Positions 1 to 12,249 of a stretch of 27,999 nucleotides of DNA are shown here, piece by piece (positions within the stretch are counted from its first letter, which is position 1; each line of letters starts with the position of its first letter). The position numbers and the translations under genes were made by a program. Origin of the DNA: Apostichopus parvimensis. Lineage: Eukaryota > Echinodermata > Holothuroidea > Aspidochirotida > Stichopodidae. Below the pieces are notes generated by a model. The model was not told where the DNA came from. It made no database searches and saw only the letters and a program-made list of their open reading frames with translations. The stretch is taken from assembly GCA_000934455.1 (NCBI GenBank), contig KN883599.1, positions 1 through 27,999 of the forward strand, read 5' to 3'.

Positions 1-2030
1 TAGTGATGACATAATGTTTGATGGATGACGTCATCAGACGCTTGATTGGCTCTTTGCAATTTGAATTTGTCTCAAAGAGCAAACGAATTTAAAGTTAGAA
101 GAGAAAGTATATGTAGACAGTAATGTTACTAATCAAACGTAAGAAATTACTTGTTCTACACTTTACAAAACTAAGTAGCCTATACGAACAAGTAAGATAT
201 CAAATCTTGGTTTGGATTTTTTTTTGTAGTATTTGGAGTTATTAACAGTTTACAAACCTAAGCCCTTAACAGGATGGAGAAGGAATCCAATATACACCCC
301 ATTCCCTTCTCCGAAAAGTAAAGAAAACGCTAGCAATACATTTAAATTATGTATGCTACCTGTGGTTGAACCTACATAAATGGTGGGTACTATATCTTAA
401 TTAGTAGTGGACGAGTTTCTCATAATTACTCATTGTTTCAAACCTGTGCTTCTCTGTTTTGGTTTGATTTACATCTCATCGAGCTAGATTCAAGCGACAC
501 AAGAAGTAACTTTGTTAGATGGTTCTTCAATTTGGTAATCAGTGACGTCACCCTTACTATTTCAGTAGTTGGTGAAGTTGAGATCTCTGTCTCTCAATAT
601 AAGATAGATAGTGGGCATTGAACTCATTACAAACATTAGCAGCATAAACATCAGATTCAGAAATGTTCATCAAGTCACTATGCAATTGTCTTCAGAATAT
701 TGACATTTGATGACGTCACAATCATACTAGACTAGTTGCATGTGTATTATACTGGAGCTCTATCGATGTTTGTAGTATTTGTATAACAGTTTAAAACATT
801 AACTCTTGATCAGATCCTTTCGCAATGAAATTCCTGAGATTCCATTGAGATAAGAGTGAATGACGTCACAGTCCTGCTAATGATCGGCGACGCCAGAAGA
901 ACAGGCATCTTGCATTTATCTGTAATATAAAAGTGAAATGATGTGTATTAGGTACTATTGTTATTATAATAAATGGATTAAGCAACTACATACTAGTAGA
1001 ACAATGCGTAAGTAAAACCTACACAACCCCCCTCCTAACCCCCCGCAAAAATGTGCCATGAATTGCACATTAAAATTCTTCTACTTCAACGATGGAATTA
1101 ATTTCTCTCTGTAAGTATACTTTACACTCTTAATATTAGTTTTATGCAAAGGAAATAATTTGTTACAAAAGACGAATTTGTAGGAAACAGAAATGGAACA
1201 AAATAATGCTCTTTAACATGTTTATGTTTTAGAAAACAGTATCGTGACCCGCTGACCTTAACATCCCTTCTGTCTCTTAATTTATGAATCTGTAATTCAT
1301 TTCTCCCCTTTTTCCGATCCTACCTCACTTTATTTAAAAATTCCATTTTTACGTCCCTAATTAGGTCACATGTGCCAAAGAGCTGACGAGCCATGAAATT
1401 GCTCAGATTTAACTCTCTTCTTTCCACTGATTCTAATATTTTCTGTGTGTCATCCGATATAGTAACGTCACCATATCGCTAATAGTCGTTTCCTAATAAG
1501 CTTTCAAATGTTTACCGACAGTTTTGTCCCGGTAAGTATTAACGGAGGACTCACTATAAATTCTAATTTTGTTCCTTTAAATTAATAATCTAATGAGGAA
1601 AGGTGGAGTTATACTAACCATTAATAAAAACCGTTTTAGTGATAACACACATGTTTGCAGATACAGAAATATTTCGCTTTCAAGCTATGGTCATCAGCGG
1701 AAAGGAAGGTATCCAACATTATTGCAATAATGAACAGATACTTTTGTTTCTTGTTAATGGAAGGAACTTTTCACTCATTTCAATACATTTAATCACAGAT
1801 CAGCTTGGTAAACAAAAACTATATTAAAACCAATTACAGCTGAAGCAGATGAAATTAGTGACCATATAAAATTAGAAAATCACTTACATACAAAATTTGT
1901 TAAATGATGGATAAATTATTTGATATATTATGAGTTTACAATTTAAGGTAGCAAACACACACTCTTAACAAATTCAATTTTAAATACTAAGGTAAAAAGT
2001 ATTCAATTGTATTGAGTTACACTTACTTAC
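1..2030. other. Non-coding stretch, probably intron or gene flank
   Basis: I see no convincing exon here on either strand; short open frames such as 433-621 and 1639-1827 lack splice context and family signatures. The stretch contains four perfect TGACGTCA palindromes (starting at 26, 543, 711 and 861). If the minus-strand gene inferred from exons further right continues leftwards, this is its intron or 3' side. Confidence 0.5.
26..33. promoter_or_regulatory. TGACGTCA palindrome (CRE consensus), one of nine
   Basis: Perfect 8-bp cAMP-response-element consensus. Other exact copies start at 543, 711, 861, 4623, 5821, 7130, 23350 and 26432. Binding by CREB/ATF-type factors is known for this word; function here is inference only. 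Confidence 0.35.
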
Positions 2031-2068
2031 CTTATCAGGTTTCTCCGGTAACTCTCTTCATCGAATCC
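2031..2068 (-). CDS. Candidate 38-nt internal exon (exon D) of an unidentified host gene
   Basis: On the minus strand a pyrimidine-rich tract ending CCCTCTTGTTTAG is followed by 38 nt and then a near-consensus donor, AAG|GTAAGTAAGT. Read in phase 0 the exon is open and gives GFDEESYRRNLI plus two bases. That phase fits the end of the candidate exon at 5509-5544, which is a multiple of three. The peptide is hydrophilic and charged, and I do not recognise it. No downstream exon was found between here and position 1, so the gene probably continues outside the window. The splice borders are strong, but such a short exon carries little coding evidence of its own; transcript data would settle it. 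Confidence 0.5.
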
Positions 2069-5000
2069 CTAAACAAGAGGGAAAGTATTAGTAATGAATA
2101 TGTATAAGATAACACAGAAACAAAGACAATGCAGTATATTTAAATGTTGTAAATATTCATCAAATGCAGCCATATAAGAAGTGTTTTCTCAGAGGTTATC
2201 GATTTAGGTTAAACCAAAGCTATTTTCACTTCATTTTGAAATTTCTTTTCCATGTTTTCAAAGGTCTTGACAGTTTTTGTCCTAATCATGATTATTTCAT
2301 TTATCATTTGAGGGATTTCAAACGAGTACGTCCTGCAAATATTTTAGTACTGAACACGTAATACACATGACGGATAAATCCATGAAGCCATGGTCACAAA
2401 TGCTGTGGTCGCTTTGATTCCGTGCTTGAAAGGACTAATTTGCGAAGGTTGGATTCGAAACAAAAACGTTCTGCCGTTTGCTTGAAACATTGAAAATAAG
2501 TATATAAATAAAAACAATGGGTCGTATATGTCAACATACATTGACTCATAGTACAAGGATATTATCCTCTCCCAATCTATAAAAGTGATTTCTGTGTAAA
2601 ATAGGATTACTGTACAAGATTCATTTCACACTCATCCTCTTTCTTCCGGTAACAATCAATGATCCTATGCAGGGGATTTCCCCTTGATATCACGATGACT
2701 GAATCAATACAACCCAATGTACTATCACATTCGTGCGATGCAGGGAAATGTTCCGTCCTGTTTATAACATGATTCCGTCAACCTGAGTAGCCATTTCAAT
2801 TGAGCTACAGGCTTTATTCTAAATTCTGGTCACTCGTCTCTCATTATGTGTTTTTCTTAAGAAATAACGGGTGGTGGACGGGGGAGGGTGGGGCGGACTA
2901 AGACCCCCCACGGTCAATAGCCTGCTTAATACGGATGGTCAGTGGTCTGGTTGGATCCGTAGACATATTGCTTAAGTCCTTAAAACTCCTGAAATTAAGT
3001 TTTAAAAGTATTCTTATGGCGTCCCCGGGGCCCCAATGCGAAAATAAATACATAACTATACTGATTTAACAACGATGTTCCGAAAAAATATTCGCGATCA
3101 TAATACACTCCCGTCCCCTTTCCGAGGCATCCGGGCTTCTGTGGTTACCATAGTACTAACGCCTGTGGAAACTGTCATTATGTAGGTACTAGGCCTATAG
3201 TAACAGTAAGTCTTGACCTCGTTTTGAGATAGATGGGAGAGATTGGAGAGCTATTGAGTAATTAAGAGACATATATATTTTATTTTTCAGGCCTTTTGTT
3301 AAACCAGGATTTGTTTGGACAAAGAGGACCCTCAAAACCCTGTCAAAACAAGAAATTCAGATCACATTCTTATAAGTTTCTTACTATATTGTTAGTTTCT
3401 CTGTGCAGTATCAGTAAAGCGATTCTTAATTCAAACGTGTTTGACCGTTTAATGTTCGACATCCAAGGGCAATTTGCTTCTATTATCCATTAACATGAAT
3501 ATAGCTATAGATTTATGTAATTAATATTGTTCCTGCATTTCCATGGTTACACATTACGGTTATGTCCGAGATGTCTACAGACGTAACATATCAAGATGCA
3601 TTAAAACTATTAAACTATGAGTGACTTCTAAGACTACGGCGAAGAAAGTTAGTGGAGAGGGATGGGGTTAATTTACATCTTCATCCAAATTGGGTAATAT
3701 ATTCTAGTTTTAAACAATTTAGTCTGACGAGTCGTCCCTCCCTCCGTCTAAACACAATAAACGCAAAGCCACAAGTGTTCTGCCTTTAAGGAGAAATACT
3801 TCATCACATTGACGTATCCGTCACCTGCATGGTTAGTACACACCCGATTTCTCTTAGTACAATTTCGTATATACAATGATGTATGTAGCATCAATACGCC
3901 CTAGCTGCACGCGTAAGTTACCGTGGTATTTGAAAATAGTTTAGACGGGCCCTAGGAAGACAGATAAAACGTGCATTGAAATCAGCTGGTATGTTTATTC
4001 TCGACAATCGTTGACATTATTCAATAACGAACGCCCGTAAGAACATTATTTGTTAGCTGGATTAATTAGGTTGTCAATACATATGATGTAAACAAAAGAA
4101 GCAACGACATGTTAAAGATTAATATTTTCATGGAATATTCCAAAATAAAATTTAATGTAAACGGGAAAAAAATAATGTTTTATTTTAATTCCTTGCTACG
4201 TCATTTTGACTAACATTAGAAAGAGTTGGTATACTCTTCAGAAATTGGCTTTCATATTGAAGGAAACAGAATAAAAACCATCGTAAAAAACTGTAACTGT
4301 ATCCGGTTGTGATAAAAAAAAATCAATTAATTGAGATAGGAACCAACGTATACCTTCTTGAAATCTTACTTGAGGCTTTGAAATGACACAAATTTGAAAA
4401 CTATATCGCTCAATTTGAATTTGTATTTTTTTGTTTAAACTTTCATGTTGGCAGAAAGCCAACTCTCATGCACGCACGCCGGTTTATCTCAAATCACATT
4501 AGTTCGTTAGCTACATACACCGCTGCTGTCATGTCACATTGTCATATATATCAAGGGACCCGAATTGGAACTTGAAATTGCACCCCTTCTCCATTAAGTC
4601 CACTCTGTAAGGGATTACTGTATGACGTCATCAATCAGACACTAAAAACATCAAGTGTTAATTTTTTTTATAGTTTCTTTATATCTCATATAACAACAGT
4701 TTGCTCCGAGTTATTAATTTATACCACAGTGGACACTCTCGTATACTAATGATGCTATAACCCAACGGATACACCTTCACAATCCGGTAAATCATCTTGC
4801 TCCTAGACTCACTCACATTTACCAACATAGATGACCAGTTTATCTCGTCAATTTCAATAGTTAATATGTTCCTGTTTGACGGCTATGTGATGATGCTTAC
4901 ATGCAAACTGTATTGCATCGTTTACCAAATTTCTGCGAGAAGCTTATCTCCTCTTTAACCATCCCCAACCCCTCTCCGACCACAGAGAATGATTATAATG

Positions 5001-5508
5001 ATTTTATATTTTCAAAGAATACCGGATTAGGTATTTATGAGCAGGTTAAGTATAGCCTTCTAGAGTTAGCCGTTTATGTGTAGAGACAACTGTTGAATCG
5101 CCATCGGACATTTAATGATGTTAATGTAATTATGATTTTCTTATGTGACAATAAAGGTGACTTTTAAATTTTGTTGGTGTCAGTTCCTTTCACATATTTT
5201 AAACGTTAATCTGTTTCTGTGTTTAGCATTTATGTGACTGTGTGTGCGGGAGTAACATACATATTTAAGCCGCATCGAAAATTGACATTCAGAACAGTGA
5301 TATCCATCATTACCAGATAAAAACTTTGAACTGGTCTATCTATATTCCCTGTGCGATACACGTCAATTATAAATCTTTCCTCTCTAATTAGAAATAAATT
5401 ATCATACTCTTTATTCTTATTTCTTTTTCTACAGTAATTAACACCTCCTTGCTTGTTACTTAATTACCGTTACTAATTAAAAGGAACGTGAATCCATGTC
5501 TCTCTTAC
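2069..5508. other. Probable intron between exons C and D (3.4 kb)
   Basis: No gene is supported here. It holds one TGACGTCA palindrome (4623-4630), GC-rich patches near 2880 and 3025, and AT-rich filler. An acceptor-like tract ending TATTTTTCAG at about 3290 on the plus strand has no matching donor or recognisable protein behind it. Confidence 0.45.
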
Positions 5509-5544
5509 CTCTTCTCCTGGTAGATTACCCTCTAAGTCACAGTG
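5509..5544 (-). CDS. Candidate 36-nt internal exon (exon C) of an unidentified host gene
   Basis: The minus strand shows CTCTTCCTTTCAG followed by 36 nt and the donor GAG|GTAAGAGAG. The frame that fits its neighbours is phase 0 to phase 0 and reads HCDLEGNLPGEE without a stop; at least one other frame is closed by TAG. Because the length is a multiple of three, this microexon could be skipped or included without shifting the frame, so alternative splicing is possible (inference). The sequence is acidic with one cysteine. I cannot assign a family. Support comes from both splice borders and from phase agreement with 14140-14195 and 2031-2068. Confidence 0.5.
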
Positions 5545-7048
5545 CTGAAAGGAAGAGTTGTTATCATGAGATGTTAAAATTTTGTTTCAGGAACATATAT
5601 AATAATGCGAAGCAAAATATATAAATGATAGTATGATATATATGCACAAATATGGCAGTAAACTATTCCTGACAGGTAAACGCACATCTGCATTGAGCAC
5701 ACTAAAGTCAATATAGGAGACATACTCGTCACTGTAAGATGCACGGACTTAATCAAATGAATACAAACATCAGCTTTATAGGGAAGATACATTAATTTAA
5801 ACTCGCCATTACACACAGTGTGACGTCATAATGATGACTTCTCACTGAGATTATCAGATGGGTGCCATTGACAACAGAGAAGATGAAGCGTAGGAAAATG
5901 AGGGCAGTATTCAAAGATAGAACTGAGAACATCATGGTTGGATCGACTTAATGATATTGGTTAGCCCACATAGCAGCATTTTGGTTATCCCCCCCCCCCC
6001 AATCCCTCCCTTCGTCTTAGATGGTCTGTTTCTATCGTCTTGTTATAAAACATGCATAGATTTTTTCCTTCTACATTTATCCTGTAAGTGTATGTTAAAT
6101 TGGACGTGTATATATCCGCACAAACACATTTAGACCAGGAAGCACGGTCTGTTAATTAAAAGCTTTTTAGAGTGGGTTTATGCAACCGATACGCCCTGCA
6201 TGTCTATTAGACTAGTATAAGCAGAACTCGTGTGGGCTCACCATTGCTTTGTCCCTATATATAATGACTGGAATAGGACTTGGTTTGGGTTGCTCATATA
6301 CTCTAAATGACTATGTTAAGACTCGAGTGTACCATCCTCGAACCAAGTGGTCTCGGACTGGGAATCCGGAAAAATATGACTCAACAACATCAGAGTGTTT
6401 CTTATACTATAAAATATATACAGACATATTGAATGGTTCTGATGGAAAGAGTACTAATAGCAATAGGGACCATGTGAAGATAGAAGGCCCGGATGTTGCA
6501 TTATAGTATCGTCACCGCTTGAATATAATTATGTTATGAAGATACAACAATTAATTTGCCGGATGGTAATGATTTTAATACCCAACTACATTACCAGTTA
6601 CTTTGAAAACCCCACCCCTCCCTCCTCTCTGGTCCAGGCTCCTTCGAGATGCTACTTTATATACATTAGTATAGTTATTCAAGAGGCAAAAGAAATAATG
6701 CCAATATTTTGATACCATTATTAGTTCAGCTTCACCATTACCTTTTCCTTGTATCATAATACTGCTGCTTATTTATATTACTATATGTACAAAGGGTGGT
6801 ACAAAAGACGCTTCTTGAAAGTTACGAAAACCAAAAATTTAACCTTTAAGTTGACCATCTACTTCTACTTCAATTGTCCTAGTACGTTAAACTACATCAA
6901 ATAGATGAAATCTACCTTAAAAAATGCTGTTGTTTTTATGTTTCAGGTTATAATCAGATCTTTCCTTTCATATATAAGCCTGGTTGGACGCACACATTTA
7001 TGTCCGTTACGTATGTATACATTACTCTAAACTAATTTAATATAATCA
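5545..7048. other. Intronic stretch with CRE-like palindrome and poly-C run
   Basis: No exon is supported. The stretch contains a TGACGTCA palindrome at 5821-5828 and a run of twelve C at 5989-6000. The open frames at 5951-6133 and 6249-6506 look random: no domain, no splice context, ordinary intronic composition. Confidence 0.45.
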
Positions 7049-7400
7049 ATAGGGATCCCTCAAATCCCATTACAGCTCAAACTACTAGAACCGAGTAACA
7101 TTTACTGATTGTTGTATTGCTGCGTACAGTGACGTCAGACGTAAAGATTCTAGAGATGAAATGTATGCATCGATATTTTCACCAATAAAGCGTTTTTGAC
7201 TGAGACGGTGTGTAAAGAGAGACACTGGAAGCAAGATGGATTCATTTTGCTTTATATGTTTTTATCTGTCTGAATATTCTTTAATTCACAAAGCAATTAC
7301 TTATAAGGAGGACACATAGGGGGATACATTCAGAGAAAGGAGAACAACAATAATGAGGAAATAGGACGAAAGTTCGAGAGTACGATCGTAGAATGGAGAC
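7049..7400 (+). repeat. Diverged copy of a dispersed repeat (copy 1)
   Basis: The block around 7068-7110 (CAGCTCAAACTACTAG, then CCGAGTAACATT) matches 13518-13555 (AAGCTGAAACTACTTG, then TCGAGTATCATT). A second shared block, GGGATACATTCAG followed by GACGAAA-like sequence, occurs at about 7321-7370 and 13806-13845. The spacing between blocks is similar in both places, so these look like two old copies of one element of about 330-350 bp. No coding capacity or terminal repeats are visible. A TGACGTCA palindrome lies inside this copy at 7130-7137 but not in the copy at 13500. Confidence 0.45.
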
Positions 7401-10140
7401 TACAATTAAGTGTTTCATGCAACCTCCTTTTTTACCATTCCTCGTCACAAGGGTTGCTAACGTATACTATGTATTAAACGATATATGTAGATCCTGGAAA
7501 AATAAGTCCTCGTCGATTAACAGTTGCACCTTTTTGTTAAATATAAATCTCGTTACTCTAGTATGGAGACCTAGCCGCTCTGCTGCCATTAGGATCTCTA
7601 TAATTAATGATTTGTTTTTATCTTTGATATGTTAATTTTAAAAATAACGAATCAAACCAGAGACAGTATGCTATATGATAATTAGGTCATGAATGTTTAT
7701 AATCGATTGACTTTAATTGGGTTCAAGTTTCATGAATCAGAATAATGTCCTAAAGTGATAAGTGTCAGTACATTAATTACCAATTCAATAATGCGTACAT
7801 ATCTAACGTTTATGGTTGTGTAAGGTTTCGTTTCATGTTAAATGAATTATAATACAACAACGGATATGGCTGCTTTATAGGAACACATGAAGATGGGTTC
7901 CATATCAGATGAAAGGGCGTTGAAAGAGAGAAGGAATATGGACAGTTTAAAGTAAAATATGGAAAGTAGTTTTCTAGTCCCAACAGAAAAACCCAAGGTG
8001 ATGAAATAGTGATGAAGAATTCGTAATATTGTCACAGGGATTCCTAACGTATACTGTGAACCTGACAAGAAGTAGACACTTGACAACATGTAACACTGCG
8101 CCCATTTCAAAAGTGTCGGGTAAAATGAAGATCATATCTTAGATTAACGCTCTGTCATACCGTGACCTGTATCACCTACTAATGTCACAAAGCTCACTGA
8201 TCTGTCACAGCTTAAAACAAATATATAAAAAAAAGTCAACTGAAACTTTTATGTCAATATGTTAAAGTTAGAAAGTCACCAAGACTAGTTAAGTCTCTAT
8301 AGCTATGCATACTGTAACACTTTCATCCATGTATTCAAACATATCTTCCGTAGCGGCTGCAACAGGATACCTACAGCGATATAATATATGACTATGTGCT
8401 CTGTCTGTTATACCAGATAGGCGTATCTGTAAATCAGCTTAGTCGATCTTTCAGACAAATCCCACCTAGCATATGACATCGCCAAAGTTGATGTTTCAGT
8501 TACAGATTTGCTTATACCATTTTCATCGCGAGGGATAATTCGATCAATACCGGTGTATCAAACAGATACAATCAGAATAAAAATTAAAAAGCGTTTTGAT
8601 TGGACAGTTCCTATTGTATTTAGAAGACATGAACTATTCGTATTGAACACCCACTGTATCCTACGCGTAAGGGTATTTTAGTTAAATGTAATACAAATTT
8701 ACACACTCTTCATATCTTGTAGAAAAATGGAATAAAGCCATTCAGAAATATTTTCTTTGCTTGCTGTAAAGTTTATTCAAACAAAACACTAGAACTCTTG
8801 TACATTATTTGTGAAACATAAGTTGTCAAGTATTTATTAACCTTTAACTTTCTTATCTTTACGTTCATGTTGATGTTGATTTCTTAGTTTTTGGTTCTTA
8901 TGTTTATAAGTATTGCCTTTTTATACTGGCTTTAACGGTAATGAAATGAACAATATATGCGGCTTCTGTAAAATTCGAGTTAGATAATTCTTACGGAAGC
9001 TCTAAGTGTACATGTTATGTTCAACGGTATATTAATATTATAGAAGTTACTATGAACCTGACCGCTTGTAATGAGCCTTAGCAGGCGATGAAAACAGAAA
9101 CAACTTCAGCCCCAATTCTTACATGTATGAAATGGATGAAGCTAGTATGTACATATGGTATGACATTTGTGATAGGTCTGATTTAAGTTCCGATGCTGGT
9201 TACAAAGCAAACATGTTTCTCATGAGTTTAAGTATCTATCCAAGTTATAATAATTTATCAAACTGATGAAACGTTTGTGAGCTATTTGGTGGCGGTTAAG
9301 TTGATACTGTAAACGAAACCAGCTATTTTAATGCTACATTACTTCAGTTAATCTTGTCATCCAACCATTGTTGCAAACGGATCATCCAGCTTCTCCAAAG
9401 AAGAGTCTAATGCACATTTAAGAAGCTTTTAACAAATGCAGAAAGCAATATACGGCAAAGGCTTAGAATCTTTATATCCGTGACGCAGTATCTTGAAAAA
9501 AAAAAATCAGAATCTTTTTGAACATTGTGTTTGTACATAGCGTCACAAAATCCGCGTATATTTATTAGTTACCATGGTATGTACACAACATAACAGTAGG
9601 ATATCCACCCCCCCCCCCACCCTCCATACTGACTGGTATTACGGTCTTGATATGTAAATGTGCGTGGAAAGTGATTTAATCACAGCTCCACCAAATCATC
9701 GGTTATGATTTACTCCACAGAGCGAATCTAGTGCCACTGACATAATATATTACCGATATCTTATTCTATAGTTTATTCTGAATAGTGAATATGTGAGTTT
9801 CACGAATTTCAAAATAATCTTAAATTTTCTTTTCTTTATATCAATTAATGTATCACTTCTTCCTTCATTTATATCAATCACCACATTGTCCAGCATTAGC
9901 ACTCTGGAAAACAGTGCGTCTGATGTTTACAATCAATTACGTTTATCATGCACTCCACACAAATGATAGGCAATGTAAACCAGTGTCTATTAGGATTTTA
10001 CAACCAAAAAAGTACACTGTTGAATCGCCCTGCTTCGCATCAGTCACCAGTTCATCTTCATTTCTAACATATAAACGCCACGTATTTAATGTCCTATTTA
10101 AAATAGTGTACTTGAAACCGTCGCAAAAATATGTACTTCG
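7401..10140. other. Intronic stretch without supported genes
   Basis: AT-rich sequence with a run of eleven C at 9608-9618. Open frames at 7847-8110 (minus) and 9848-10144 (plus) show no motif, no flanking splice signals and no coding bias that I can defend. Nothing else stands out. Confidence 0.5.
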
Positions 10141-10340
10141 ATAAATAAATGTTTAAACAGTAGAGATCCTTGAAATCCCTTGAAGCTATTAGAGAGAACA
10201 GTGTTAATTTATTAGCAAATTTAATTCAGTTGTACGTCAGTCATGTTCACACTAAACTAGATAAATAATAACTTAAACTATAGTTATCATTCAAATCTCG
10301 TGAAGCTTTTAGAGAGAACAGAGTAAATCATTGAGTAAGA
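10141..10340 (+). repeat. Two-copy tandem repeat, 120-bp period
   Basis: Positions 10141-10200 and 10261-10320 align base for base at exactly 120 bp. They share ATAAATAA at the start, TTAAAC, the series TC..TGAA/CAAATC, TGAAGCT and AGAGAGAACAG. Similarity fades through 10201-10235 against 10321-10355. The AGAGATCCTTGAAATCCC part also resembles 7051-7068, so this pair may belong to the same old dispersed family as the copies near 7049 and 13500. Confidence 0.55.
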
Positions 10341-11030
10341 TTGAACTTAAAAAAGAGTAACAAAAATGGACTTTCAAAACATCTGTACTTTGTGCTGTTT
10401 TTACTACAATCTGCCGGTAGCAAACTTGACCGTTAACGGAAATAGAAAAAAACATAATGTTACGTCAGTCCACCAAAATCCCACCAGGGATGATTAAAGT
10501 AACTTTTTTCAACAAACAAATATACGTGACACTAAATTGGTGGGACACAGATCGTCTAAATCTGGCTAAACGACAAATAATACACTACTCAGGAGCAGTC
10601 ACGTGATTGTAGCAACGAATCTAGATATCTTAGCTTGCTGCAGGGTATCCAATAATTCTGCAAATATTACATGGCTCGGTCAAGTTTTACAACCTATTAC
10701 GTAATAGGCAGTTTTATTTTCAGTTTCATAAAAACGTTCGCCCAGTGACTTAATTCTCACATTTATTTGTCGTTAATCATAAACTAATTTAGTTATAATA
10801 AGGTTGGGGTCAAAATCACCCAAAAATCTGTGCCGAAAATTAGCTGCTAAAATTCTCACATCACCATCCTGTACATTGGACCTAATTCGCTAAAACAATC
10901 AAACACATCGTAACAGTTAATTTGTTCAGTAATTACTGGAATGAAGACTAAATTATTTAAAGCTTCTATCATTCAGAATGGAAATGATGCATGGAAGGCC
11001 CCCGTAAAAATGAACAAATCCACTTCAAGA
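10341..11030. other. Intronic stretch with a 16-bp palindrome
   Basis: No gene is visible. A perfect 16-bp palindrome, CCTATTACGTAATAGG, sits at 10693-10708. The right end grades into the G-rich minisatellite. Confidence 0.45.
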
Positions 11031-11920
11031 ACAGCGGCAGCTATACAGGAGCAGTCATGCGGAGCAGCAATACGGGGAAGCTAAACGGGGGACGCTATAC
11101 GCGGGCAGCTGTAACGGCACAGTTATTCAGGGGCAGCTAGAGGTGGCAGATTTACGGGGGCAGCTATACAAGGGCGGCAATACGGGACAGCTATATAGGT
11201 GCACCTATATAGGGGCAGTTTTACGGGGGCAGTTACACGGGGTCGATATACTGCGGCATCTATACGGGGCAGTTTTTAAGGAGCAGCTACATAGGGGCAG
11301 CATACGGGGGTAGCGATATAGGGGTAACTATACTGGGAAAGCTATACGGGGAAGCTATAAGGAGCAGCCATACAGGGGCAGCTATACGGGTGCAGCTATA
11401 CAGGGGCAGCAAAACGAGGCAGCTATATATAGGCAGTTATACGGGGGAAGATATGCGGGGAAGCAATAAAGGGCAGCTATATATGGGCAGATACGAGGCA
11501 GCTAAACGGGGGCAGCTATATGGGGGCCGGCAATGCAGGGCAGATATAAAGGGGCAGTTATAGGTGGGCAGATATACGGGGATGCTAGACGGGGCAGCTA
11601 TATAGGGGTAGCTATACGGGGGAAGCTATACGGGGGAAAATATACGGGGAAGTTATAAGGTGAGCTATATAGGTGCAGTTATTCGGCGGAGCTAAACGGG
11701 GGTGGCTATACGGGGGCAGCTAGACGGGGCAGTTATACAGGCCCAGCTATGCAGGGGCGGCAAAACGGGCGGCTATATAGGGGTAGTTATACGGGGTAAG
11801 ATAGACGGGAAGCAATAAAGGGCAGCTACATATGGGCAGCTAAACGGGGCAGCTTCAAGGAGGCAGTTGTACGGGCTAAGCTTGACGGGGAAGACAAAAG
11901 TGGCAGCTATACGGGGGCAT
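11031..11920 (+). repeat. G-rich minisatellite, left block (core about 14 bp)
   Basis: About 890 bp of imperfect tandem repeats built on GGGGGCAGCTATAC, with common variants GGGGAAGCTATAC, GGGGCAGTTATAC and GGGGGGCGGC. Unit length varies around 13-16 bp, mostly through the length of the G run and substitutions in the AGCTATA part. Runs of three to five G recur about every 14 bp on the plus strand, giving strong strand asymmetry (G-rich plus, C-rich minus). It is not a coding repeat: stops appear in every frame. The array resumes at 12249 after an inserted segment. Confidence 0.9.
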
Positions 11921-12248
11921 ATTTAAATATATGAGCATTATCCTGATATTGTAAAGATATATAATAAACATAATGCCCGCTGATTGGTTCTAGTCTTGCC
12001 TTCACGTTTTAGCCACTGCTTCTTATTGTGTAGTATGCTATATTTGTTATACTTTTTTACCTCTGAATACTCTTTTTATATCATGAATACTCTTATTATA
12101 CCCTTTTATATCCTTTACTTAGTCATTCGAATTGTTTACATTTTTATTTGTCTTAATCGTTTCATTGTTTTTGCTTGAGCTCCTGTTTTCATCCAATTTC
12201 CATTGTATATATTATATCTAATGGCTGAATAAATATCTATCTATCTAT
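11921..12248 (+). mobile_element. Insertion splitting the minisatellite; probable 5'-truncated LINE 3' end
   Basis: This segment of about 330 bp is AT-rich and entirely unlike the flanking G-rich array. It ends in GGCTGAATAAATATCTATC followed by further CTAT units, that is, an AATAAA-containing 3' end with a tetranucleotide tail. This is typical of several LINE clades (CR1, L2 and Jockey-like elements often end in short simple repeats). No reverse transcriptase remains, so the clade is not assignable. Because the target is itself repetitive, a target-site duplication cannot be told from the array. A SINE with a borrowed LINE tail is the main alternative. Confidence 0.5.
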
Positions 12249-12249
12249 C
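12234..12249 (+). repeat. (CTAT)n tail
   Basis: Four tandem CTAT units follow AATAAATAT at the 3' edge of the inserted segment and run directly into the AGCTATAC unit of the resumed minisatellite. Confidence 0.8.

Noticed and set aside
3296-3493. Open frame preceded by a fine acceptor-like tract (TATTTTTCAG)
   Set aside because: No donor, no ATG near the start, no recognisable family, and strand opposite to the inferred host gene.
4890-4945. Possible minus-strand exon with GTAAGC donor
   Set aside because: The would-be acceptor (CTTCTCGCAG) lacks a real pyrimidine tract and the exon does not fit the phase chain.
6249-6506. 85-residue open frame
   Set aside because: No splice context, domain or repeat support; length is expected by chance.
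9848-10144. 98-residue open frame
   Set aside because: Ends next to the 120-bp tandem repeat and shows no family feature or splice borders; likely random.
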